Shown here one piece after another: positions 1 to 5,772 of a stretch of 7,265 bases of DNA. The DNA is from Bacillota bacterium (lineage in GTDB: Bacteria; Bacillota; Bacilli; Bacillales; Cytobacillaceae), in assembly GCA_023389895.1 (NCBI GenBank), contig JAEWDX010000239.1:1-7265 (forward strand), written 5' to 3'. The position numbers and the translations under genes are program-made. Within the stretch, counting starts at the first letter, position 1. Every line of letters starts with the position of its first letter. The notes under the pieces are model-generated. The model made no database searches. It was not told the origin of the DNA and worked only from the letters and a program-made list of their open reading frames with translations.

Positions 1-2145
1 AAATTTCACGGTGTCGAACATATTTGTTTTGCTTGCTCCTTTTACTAAAATGGTATCGCCTTTTTTTATGATTTTCGCTAATCGTTCATGTAAAAGGTCT
101 TTATTTGTACAATGGTAAACGTTTCCTGGAGGAAGCCCCATTAATTTAGCCTGTTCACTAATTTCTTCTGTTCGGAATCCATACGTAATGAGCAAATCAA
201 TTCGTTTTTCTGCAATGTAATTCCCGACTTTACGATATTCTTCCTCTCGTAAATCACCTAACTCTCTCATTTGTCCGATGATGGCAATTTTTCGATGCTT
301 TCCTATATTTGCAAGGACATCAATGGCTGCCTTTACTCCTTGTGGATGGGAGTGAACAGTGTCATCGATTATCGTAATATTGTTTTGACAATGGTAGATC
401 GTTAATCTTCGAGGTGGCTTTTTGAAGAGGAGCCCAGCTTTTATTTCCATAGGGGAGAATCCTAAGTGATCAGCAACAGCAATTGCGTTTAGTGCATTAT
501 AAACATGGTGTTCCCCTAAGATTGGGATGAATAGATTTATTTTCTGCCCTTGAAGTTTCATACTAAAGCTCATTCCATCGCTTTCATATTTTATATTATC
601 TGCTTTATAGTCAGCGGCTGATGTGATGCCGACTGTCATTATTTTCCCTTTGAAATTCTGAATATCTAAATGTCTTGAATAAATATCATCCTTGTTAAGG
701 ATTAGAAGACCTCTTTGCTCCATTCCATGGATTAATTCTGATTTGGCGTGTGCGACTTTTTTAATATTACTATCAAAGTTGCCGACATGTGCTAGTCCAA
801 TATTTGTGACGATGCTAATATTCGGTTTAATAATGCTGCAATGTTCTGTAATAACACCTGGATAAGCCATCCCATACTCTAGGACAACAGCTTCATGTTG
901 ATCATTGATCTCTGCAGCATGCTTTTTCGTATGCTCAGTTGTGTTCCAATAGTCCTTTGATTCGAATACATTCCATTTTTTCGCTAGGATGGATGCAAGG
1001 AAAGCTTTCGATGTTGTTTTACCGGCACTTCCTGTAATTGCGATAATCGGTATTTGGCCATTGTCTTCGAGGCTTTTTTGCTTCGCTGCTTTGATTTGGG
1101 CTTTAATAGTCTGTTGGTTTTTGGCTAGGTAAACAGCATATTTTATCGTATTAATGACGACATCTAATTCTAGATAAAAGGCAGGCGGACAGCCTGGACG
1201 CCAATTTACTTCATAGATCCAGATTTTTGAATTTTCGTCTAATCCAATATCAATGCCAATTTCATCGATCATTTCACCGTATTGAATCATTTGCAGCTCG
1301 TCGAGATGATTCGCTAACGAGAGCGAAAAATGTTCTAATGTCCGTTTAATATTAAACGTTTCTTCTTTAAATTCCTGTTGTAAAAATGGCTCTAAATAGT
1401 TGGTGTATCCACCGTTATTGATGTTCGGAATGATCGATCCCTTTGGAGCGATGCGAGGATAGATTGTTGTGATGACCCATTTTCCTGCGCCATTTTTTTG
1501 GACATGAAGCCTGAAATCAAATACTTGCCCAGACTTTGTGACAGATTGAATATAGGGCTGAAGGATATATTTTCCAGTCGAGATTTTTGAACCAATGACC
1601 TTATCAAGATCCTGCTTTGAAAGGATTACTTGATTGGCTTCTTTCATAACTTCATATTCGCTTCCTTTTTTCGTAATAAAGAAGATCCCCTTTCCTTTCC
1701 TTCCGTCAATTGGTTTGAAAACGACCTTTTTAAAAGCAGTGACATACTTGAAGAAACTTTCTGTGTCTTTAATGATCTCTGTAGGAATTAAATAGTTTGA
1801 AAATTCTCCCGCTTCCTTTAATCGTTCGTTCACATTCCATTTATTGCCGATAGAATGAGTAGAGAACGGTATTTCCTTTTTCAGCTTTTGAATAATTTCC
1901 TTCGATTTAACGAGCTTTTCCGGGCTTCCTGCATTGTAGATGACATCGGGGAAAGGCATGATTCGTGCAACCCATTTTCCATCTTCGTATACTTGCCCTT
2001 TAATCGAACGATTAACGAAATTAACGGTTCCAGGAGAAAAGTAGAAAAACTTAGCTCCTTCTGCTTTCGCAACTGCTGCATATGCATATGACTTGATAAC
2101 AGTTGTTGGATCCTTCCGATGATGTAGCATTCCGATTAATGTCAT
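1..2145 (-). CDS. YheC/YheD-type ATP-grasp / MurF-like Mur ligase fusion protein (3' end beyond window)
   Basis: The frame is open without interruption for 715 codons and runs off the left edge. The start is ATG at 2145, with AAGGAG (2154-2159) eight bases upstream. Residues about 1-340 read as a YheC/YheD-family ATP-grasp domain: an opening like IGMLHHRKDP, nucleotide-binding KPIDGRKGKGIF (144-155), FDFRLHV (209-215), GIDIGLD (297-302) and the metal-site-like YEVNWRPG (311-318). Residues about 365 onward are a complete Mur ligase: P-loop GSAGKTT (372-378), EYGMAYPG (424-431), TNIGLAH (447-453), a carbamylated-lysine candidate K468 in AHAKSEL, LGEHHVYNALNA (543-554), IDDTVHSHP (593-601) and the C-terminal-domain motif LVKGAS. 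By comparison with MurF only some 10-20 residues should be missing. Both modules are ATP-dependent acid-amine ligases, so peptide or amide bond formation is likely; the substrate is unknown. B. subtilis YheC and YheD are described as spore-coat associated. It has its own leader, separated from the upstream coat gene by a terminator. No signal peptide is seen. Confidence 0.88.
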   Translation of the reverse strand, partial: MTLIGMLHHRKDPTTVIKSYAYAAVAKAEGAKFFYFSPGTVNFVNRSIKGQVYEDGKWVARIMPFPDVIYNAGSPEKLVKSKEIIQKLKKEIPFSTHSIGNKWNVNERLKEAGEFSNYLIPTEIIKDTESFFKYVTAFKKVVFKPIDGRKGKGIFFITKKGSEYEVMKEANQVILSKQDLDKVIGSKISTGKYILQPYIQSVTKSGQVFDFRLHVQKNGAGKWVITTIYPRIAPKGSIIPNINNGGYTNYLEPFLQQEFKEETFNIKRTLEHFSLSLANHLDELQMIQYGEMIDEIGIDIGLDENSKIWIYEVNWRPGCPPAFYLELDVVINTIKYAVYLAKNQQTIKAQIKAAKQKSLEDNGQIPIIAITGSAGKTTSKAFLASILAKKWNVFESKDYWNTTEHTKKHAAEINDQHEAVVLEYGMAYPGVITEHCSIIKPNISIVTNIGLAHVGNFDSNIKKVAHAKSELIHGMEQRGLLILNKDDIYSRHLDIQNFKGKIMTVGITSAADYKADNIKYESDGMSFSMKLQGQKINLFIPILGEHHVYNALNAIAVADHLGFSPMEIKAGLLFKKPPRRLTIYHCQNNITIIDDTVHSHPQGVKAAIDVLANIGKHRKIAIIGQMRELGDLREEEYRKVGNYIAEKRIDLLITYGFRTEEISEQAKLMGLPPGNVYHCTNKDLLHERLAKIIKKGDTILVKGASKTNMFDTVKF

Positions 2146-2411
2146 TTAATGATCTCCTTTTATTTCTTTTTTGCTGGATCTTGAAGTGTTTCCGCTTTCC
2201 TATGAATATTACATTCAAGCGAACATTCTTTTGAAACGGACAGTAGTTTAGTTTAACTGAAAATTCAACAATAGGGATATGGGGTCAGCTTACTAACCTA
2301 AATTTTGGATTGTGGTTCGTGGTAAATGCTACTTCTTGAGCGGCTATTGTATGAATAGAGAAGAGATCCAACAATTATCGGCTTTAAGGTCAACTTTTTG
2401 CGGGAAAGCAG
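2146..2411. other. Intergenic leader region between coat gene terminator and Mur ligase fusion
   Basis: No credible coding frame is present on either strand. On the minus strand the stretch holds the CATACAATA element, a weak sigma-A-like pair (TTGAAT, 17 bases, TACTGT), a 5-5-5 inverted repeat TGAAT-GTAAT-ATTCA at 2203-2217, and the ribosome site at 2154-2159. No known riboswitch was recognised. The long leader could carry regulation, but nothing in it is decisive. Confidence 0.5.
2345..2353 (-). promoter_or_regulatory. Candidate sigma-E/sigma-K -10 element upstream of the Mur ligase fusion
   Basis: On the minus strand this reads CATACAATA. It fits both the sigma-E -10 consensus (CATACAAT) and the sigma-K -10 consensus (CATAnnnTA). 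I see no convincing -35 element for either factor at the usual spacing. The implied leader is about 190-200 bases, which is long. A mother-cell sporulation promoter would suit a coat-associated ligase, but a nine-base match in AT-rich DNA can arise by chance. Confidence 0.3.
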
Positions 2412-2448
2412 AAAAAAGATGCTCATTATTGGAATGATATGCATCTTT
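2412..2448 (-). terminator. Rho-independent terminator after the CotZ-like gene
   Basis: On the minus strand AAAGATGC (2448-2441) pairs perfectly with GCATCTTT (2422-2415). An inner TCATT/AATGA stem closes a CCAAT loop, with a three-base ATA bulge between the two stems. A run of T follows. It lies about 20 bases after the CotZ-like stop codon and separates that operon from the downstream Mur ligase fusion. Confidence 0.85.
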
Positions 2449-2468
2449 AGTAAGAAAGATTTTCTGGG

Positions 2469-2921
2469 TCACCACTTTGGTTCAATGATAATTTGTCGTT
2501 TCAGTAATTCGGCTTCTAAAGGTTGAATGGCATAGATACAGGCTAAATTAACTTCGATAAAGATGGCTGTTTTTACTAGTTTAACAACTTCTCCTGGTTT
2601 TGAAGTATCCTCGCTAACAATGTTTAGTGGGCGAAGTAATGATAAAATGGCAGAGCACCTCTCTTTGTCAATTGACTCGATGCGAAAGTAACTTGTTTCG
2701 AAACACTCTTCTGTTCTAGCTTCATCATTCATTTCGATATTTGTATGTGAAAATCGTCCGTTTTTCGTTAACAAAAGAAAGGGGATTGTATCAGTGCCTA
2801 CTAATTTAGCAAGCAAGTTTCCAAAGTATTTAGTTGAATTGTTTGTCAAAAAATCCTGCAATGATTTAAGCTCAAAGAGTGCTTCACATATGCAATGTAT
2901 ATTATCCATTTCATTATTCAT
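2469..2921 (-). CDS. CotY/CotZ-family spore coat protein, cysteine-poor variant
   Basis: The product is 150 residues, about the length of B. subtilis CotZ. It shares the family's conserved run in order: DTIPFLLLT, a CF-T-YFRIE segment (ECFETSYFRIES), a conserved C-x-x-x-LSLL (RCSAILSLLRP), and a C-terminal KTAIFIEVNLACIYAI resembling the CotZ KT-IEVDLDC-CAI block. CotY and CotZ form the cross-linked crust or outer layer of the spore and help assemble other coat proteins. Family members are usually rich in cysteine; this one has only five, and the C-terminal Cys cluster is reduced to one, so it may be less disulfide cross-linked. The start is uncertain. A TTG at 2933 directly abuts the AAGGGAG site (2934-2940) with no spacing, so ATG 2921 is preferred even though its 12-base spacing is long. 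It is the last gene of the unit begun by the ATP-grasp ligase. Family call confident; exact paralogue not. Confidence 0.85.
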   Translation of the reverse strand: MNNEMDNIHCICEALFELKSLQDFLTNNSTKYFGNLLAKLVGTDTIPFLLLTKNGRFSHTNIEMNDEARTEECFETSYFRIESIDKERCSAILSLLRPLNIVSEDTSKPGEVVKLVKTAIFIEVNLACIYAIQPLEAELLKRQIIIEPKW

Positions 2922-2951
2922 TTCAGCCGTCAACTCCCTTCGTCTTTTTCT

Positions 2952-3026
2952 TTAATAATAAGGTATTTCACCATTAAAGAGATTGTGCGGATGGGGAGGG
3001 AATATAGACTTGACCACTTCACCCAT
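2952..3026 (-). CDS. Possible 24-residue small protein between the ATP-grasp and CotZ-like genes
   Basis: A short ORF begins at ATG 3026 with GAGG exactly eight bases upstream, which is ideal spacing. It encodes 24 residues rich in Pro, His, Asn and aromatic residues (PPHPHNLF near the middle, ending IPYY). It sits in the 133-base gap between two co-oriented genes, 25 bases after the ATP-grasp stop. I do not recognise it. Small peptides with this composition occur among spore-coat proteins and as substrates of peptide ligases, but nothing here proves translation. A 34-residue ORF in another frame (3034-2930) overlaps it, but its SD directly abuts the ATG. Confidence 0.35.
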   Translation of the reverse strand: MGEVVKSIFPPHPHNLFNGEIPYY

Positions 3027-3054
3027 TTAATCATCCTCGTTAAAATTCGCCTAG

Positions 3055-4263
3055 TTAAAAGGGCTCTAAATAAAATTTAATTTCCATTGCGGCAGCTAAT
3101 GCGATAGATTTTGCTTCATTTGGAGATTGAGAGGCAGCGATAATACAAGCATAGCGATGCCCCATTGTGGAAGGGGCAGTTAAAATATCTCCTTCGAGCG
3201 GCTTTACAAAAACATATTTAACCCCATCATACTTTAACGCAAGCTCTTCTCCAGTTACTTTTAGTAATTTACCACGAGAACGGAGCGTTACATATCTTGC
3301 ATATACATGATGATTTTGTGTTTTCATAAGTGATGGCTCTTTACCTAAATTCAGCTTGATTATATCCTTTATTAGATTGATGCCTGTGCCTTCTTCAATG
3401 ATGCGATTCATTACTCCACCTGACATTCTTGGATTGATTTCGATCAACTTCCACTCTCCGTCAACATTTCGCATTTCTAAATGACAAGCACCGTTTGTAA
3501 GCTCAAGCTCGCCAATAATTTCTCGAACAGAAATAATAAGATTTTTATACTCTGTTTCACTTAATGAAGCAGGGAATTGATAGCCGATTACGATAAATGG
3601 TTCATCTTCGGAAAATTCCTGTTCAATAATTCCGATTATAGTTAAGTTATTATTTTGTACGAATACTTCAATCAAATATTGCGGTCCTAATAAATATTCT
3701 TCTACTAATACCGATTGTTTCGGGTATTTTTTTAGTAAAAAATGAACGGCGGTTTTTAATTGTTCTTCGGTTTCAACGAAAAACACATCCCTAGAGCCAT
3801 TTGTAGAGGGTGGTTTTACGATTAATGGAAGATTAGAATTGTGTTTTTTAATGAATGGATAAACGGATGCTTCATTATGAAAAGTTGTATAAAAAGGTGA
3901 GGAGGAGAGGTGCTTCAATTTTTCACGAAATCTTATTTTGTTTTCCATCGAATATAAGGAGTTGATAGATACTTCCATCAAGCCGAAATGCTTTGCAAGC
4001 TTTGCTGAATAGGAAATATAAGGATCAATAAAACTGAGGCAGGCACATATTTCGTATCCTTTTTCTTTTAGCTTTGTTATCGCATCGATGCTTTTTTCGA
4101 TATTGAATAAATCCTTGATGTAGATAAATTGGTCTGCTTTAAGGGAATAGTGTATTTTCTTATCCATTATTAAAGCAACGTAATAACCCATTTGCTTTGC
4201 GATTATGAGTGCTTCATTACTTGTTCCAAATTTATTGCACCCGATAAAAACAATCGTTTTCAT
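3055..4263 (-). CDS. ATP-grasp ligase (carbamoyl-phosphate-synthase-like / L-amino-acid ligase group)
   Basis: The product is a soluble 402-residue protein of the three-part ATP-grasp fold. Residues 1-100 are a Rossmann-like pre-ATP-grasp domain (KTIVFIGCNKFG). The ATP-binding region has LIVKPPSTNGSRDV (147-160, K150 and the flexible P-rich loop) and VEEYLLGPQYLIEVF (187-201). The metal site is LEMRN (262-266) with EINPRMSGG (275-283). A C-terminal region of about 100 residues follows the catalytic core, as in the dipeptide or L-amino-acid ligases related to BacD/YwfE. These enzymes join a carboxylate to an amine through an acyl phosphate using ATP. Substrates cannot be read from the sequence. 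ATG 4263 is preferred over an in-frame TTG at 4269 because the AGGATGA ribosome site touches the TTG but lies six bases before the ATG. It heads the unit containing the CotZ-like gene, so a role in spore coat or cortex chemistry is inferred. Confidence 0.85.
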   Translation of the reverse strand: MKTIVFIGCNKFGTSNEALIIAKQMGYYVALIMDKKIHYSLKADQFIYIKDLFNIEKSIDAITKLKEKGYEICACLSFIDPYISYSAKLAKHFGLMEVSINSLYSMENKIRFREKLKHLSSSPFYTTFHNEASVYPFIKKHNSNLPLIVKPPSTNGSRDVFFVETEEQLKTAVHFLLKKYPKQSVLVEEYLLGPQYLIEVFVQNNNLTIIGIIEQEFSEDEPFIVIGYQFPASLSETEYKNLIISVREIIGELELTNGACHLEMRNVDGEWKLIEINPRMSGGVMNRIIEEGTGINLIKDIIKLNLGKEPSLMKTQNHHVYARYVTLRSRGKLLKVTGEELALKYDGVKYVFVKPLEGDILTAPSTMGHRYACIIAASQSPNEAKSIALAAAMEIKFYLEPF

Positions 4264-4303
4264 TTGCAATCATCCTGACATATTTACTTTACGTATGTAT
4301 AAA

Positions 4304-4312
4304 TAATTTATG
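4304..4312 (-). promoter_or_regulatory. Candidate sporulation-type -10 element for the ATP-grasp/CotZ-like operon
   Basis: On the minus strand this reads CATAAATTA, an exact match to the sigma-K -10 pattern CATAnnnTA and close to the sigma-E pattern. It is about 40 bases before ATG 4263, giving a short, normal leader. The -35 region is not convincing (GGC or GCA where an AC-like element is expected). The context of a coat gene supports it; the match alone is weak. Confidence 0.3.
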
Positions 4313-4381
4313 GAAAAGTGGATGAAATGCCCCGATTATTCAAAAATGCATTAGTGAGTAAGTTTGAAACTGTAGTTAGAT

Positions 4382-4416
4382 GATGATCTCCGTATTGAAC
4401 AGAGGTCATCTTTTTT
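4382..4416 (+). terminator. Orphan rho-independent terminator
   Basis: GATGATCTC (4382-4390) pairs with GAGGTCATC (4402-4410) with one G-U pair and an 11-base loop, followed by six T. It reads as a terminator only on the plus strand, yet no clear plus-strand gene precedes it. A short frame ending in TGA at 4381-4383 (last residues about MPRLFKNALVSKFETVVR) stops exactly at the stem and may be the tail of a lost gene. Confidence 0.65.
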
Positions 4417-4474
4417 AGTTCTATTTGTATCTATAGATTTTCTAAAAATAGAAAAATTCGTGAAACTATTCCTC

Positions 4475-4503
4475 TTATCTTGTAATAGTATTAAAATTAT
4501 AAT
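4475..4503 (+). promoter_or_regulatory. Weak sigma-A-like promoter for the sensor pseudogene
   Basis: TTATCT (4475-4480) and a perfect TATAAT (4498-4503) are separated by 17 bases. The -10 is ideal and the -35 is poor. A second TATAAT follows at 4507. In such AT-rich DNA the call is tentative. Confidence 0.3.
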
Positions 4504-4562
4504 GATTATAATGTTGAATTATATTTTGAAGGGGATTGAACAAAATAGATTTTACTAAGTGT

Positions 4563-5648
4563 ATGTCGATAAAGAAAATAATTTTTATAGCTTTAGTATT
4601 TTGGCTAATTCTTACTGTTTTTCGCTTGTTATGGATGAGTTTCTTTACAACACCTGATCATCCACATGCTGCTTAAGGAGTACTAGATTTTCGTAAATGG
4701 GAACATATATCGGAGTCTTCTATTCCCCTTGATGGTGAATGGGAGTTCTTTCCGCATACATTTTTGATGAAGAGCCATTCTGATAATAATTCTAATCATA
4801 ATGAAAAAAGCTATATTCAAGTCCCAGGAAATTGGTCTATTTCGGCCGATGCTCCAAGTACTTATGGTTTTGGATCATATCGTTTGAGAATACAAGTGAA
4901 TCCGGAGAAAGCCATAACTTACGGGTTGCATATTCCATATATTAGTAATTCATCGGAAATATACGTTAATGGGAAGCTAATATCAAGCATAGGAAAACCT
5001 GGTGAAGACAAAAAACAGTACAGACCATTAAACGCTCCTCAAACGGTATTTTTTACATTGGAAAAAACGAGTGAAATCGAACTTATTATTCAGGTTGCTA
5101 ACTATGACGATCCGCTGAGTAGCGGAATTGTTCGCTCACTGAAATTAGGCTTGGCGACTCCTCTGTATAAGGAAGTTGGATTTTCTACGAATATCGTTCT
5201 TGTTGCTATTATTATTTATCTTTTTCATGCACTTTATAGTTTTATTCTATTTTTGATGGGGAATCGAAATAAAATATTATTCTATTTTTCTTTCATGATC
5301 CTTACTGTTGTTGTCGCAACTCTTATTGGTGAGCGTTTATTATTTGCGTGGTTTCCTTTAGATTTTGAATGGGGGATAAAAGTTACATACCTTACAGCAA
5401 TTGCTGGGGGTTACTTTTTGCTACAGTGTATCAAACAATGGTTGCCTGTTTTTTTGCGAACGAAATTATTTAAAGTGTATGCTGTTCTATGTGCAGTATC
5501 GGTGCTCATTATTTTGCTTTCCCCAGCTTCCGTTAACATAAGGCTGATTGGATTTTATGGACTTGTTATGTTTATCCCTTGCCTTCTAGCTCCGTCGGTA
5601 CTGAGCCACACTACACAAAATCTACGTGGAACAATAGTGGAACATTAA
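4563..5648 (+). pseudogene. Broken 7TMR-DISM-type membrane sensor (N-terminal nonsense codon, no output domain)
   Basis: In one frame, ATG 4563 encodes an N-terminal membrane anchor (IIFIALVFWLILTVFRLLW), then a TAA at 4674-4676 (codon 38). The same frame then continues as a typical extracellular sensing domain: GVLDFRKW, IPLDGEWEFFP, PGNW, TYGFGSYRLRI and IYVNGKLI, a jelly-roll sugar-binding-like fold. About five hydrophobic helices of the 7TM-DISM membrane domain follow, starting near NIVLVAIIIYLF and ending near LIGFYGLVMFIPCLLAPSVL. The frame then stops at 5646. Intact relatives have seven helices and a histidine kinase, GGDEF or similar output domain, all absent here. The longest open part begins at ATG 4764, but this lacks a ribosome site and would have no membrane anchor or first strand of the sensor domain. 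The TAA probably replaced CAA in a Q-G-V-L-D segment (one C-to-T change, inferred). The expected start position after AAGGGG (4529-4534) is ATA 4545, so the start may also be damaged. Confidence 0.8.
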
Positions 5649-5662
5649 AGGAGGAAATTCAA

Positions 5663-5772
5663 ATGACGGAAAGTTACAAGGCTATCATCGTAAGCTGTAT
5701 CTAACCCGATACGCGAAGAAGTCTTTCGACAAACAAAAATATATCAAGCAAAACAAAGGGGTGTTAAGATGA
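5663..5772 (+). pseudogene. Remnant or frameshifted small gene directly upstream of the glycosyltransferase
   Basis: ATG 5663 has a near-perfect AAAGGAGG site (5647-5654) eight bases upstream, but its frame ends after 13 codons (MTESYKAIIVSCI). Another frame is open from 5638 to a TGA at 5770-5772, with a basic C-terminus (GYHRKLYLTRYAKKSFDKQ, then a Lys-rich tail). That TGA overlaps the glycosyltransferase ATG as ATGA, the usual mark of translational coupling. The simplest reading is one short gene whose start and end are now in different frames through a frameshift or internal deletion. A shift near codon 6 would give about 36 residues. I do not recognise the protein. A sequencing indel is an alternative explanation. 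Confidence 0.4.

Larger units (their letters stand above)
4264..4562. other. Divergent intergenic region between coat operon and sensor pseudogene
   Basis: This stretch separates minus-strand genes on the left from plus-strand genes on the right. It holds the CATAAATTA element (minus), the orphan plus-strand terminator, a small inverted repeat TTTTCTA-AAAA-TAGAAAA (4438-4455), and a very AT-rich stretch with two TATAAT boxes (4498 and 4507). A ribosome-site-like AAGGGG (4529-4534) follows, then an in-frame ATA where a start codon would be expected (4545). I see no other gene. Confidence 0.55.

Noticed and set aside
1392..1607. Minus-strand 71-codon ORF
   Set aside because: It lies wholly inside the ATP-grasp domain of the 1-2145 gene in another frame and has no recognisable features.
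1855..2091. Plus-strand 78-codon ORF (and a 68-codon minus-strand ORF at 1881-2087)
   Set aside because: Both overlap the N-terminal part of the fusion gene, whose translation matches the YheC/YheD family without interruption.
2930..3034. Minus-strand 34-codon ORF starting MIKWVKW
   Set aside because: Its SD directly abuts the ATG, and it overlaps the 24-codon ORF that has ideal SD spacing. It is kept only as an alternative frame.
2895..3080. Plus-strand 61-codon ORF
   Set aside because: Antisense to the CotZ-like start and the operon gap, with no supporting signal.
4438..4455. Inverted repeat TTTTCTA-AAAA-TAGAAAA as an operator or terminator
   Set aside because: It is entirely A/T-rich apart from one C-G pair, so a weak stem is expected by chance here.
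4675..4735. Reinitiation after the nonsense codon using AAGGAG at 4675-4680
   Set aside because: The only nearby ATG (4697) is out of frame and closes after 11 codons.
4764..5648. A functional 294-residue protein starting at ATG 4764
   Set aside because: No ribosome site precedes this ATG, and the same frame upstream encodes the conserved first part of the sensor domain (LDFRKW, LDGEWEFFP), so this is the tail of a broken gene.
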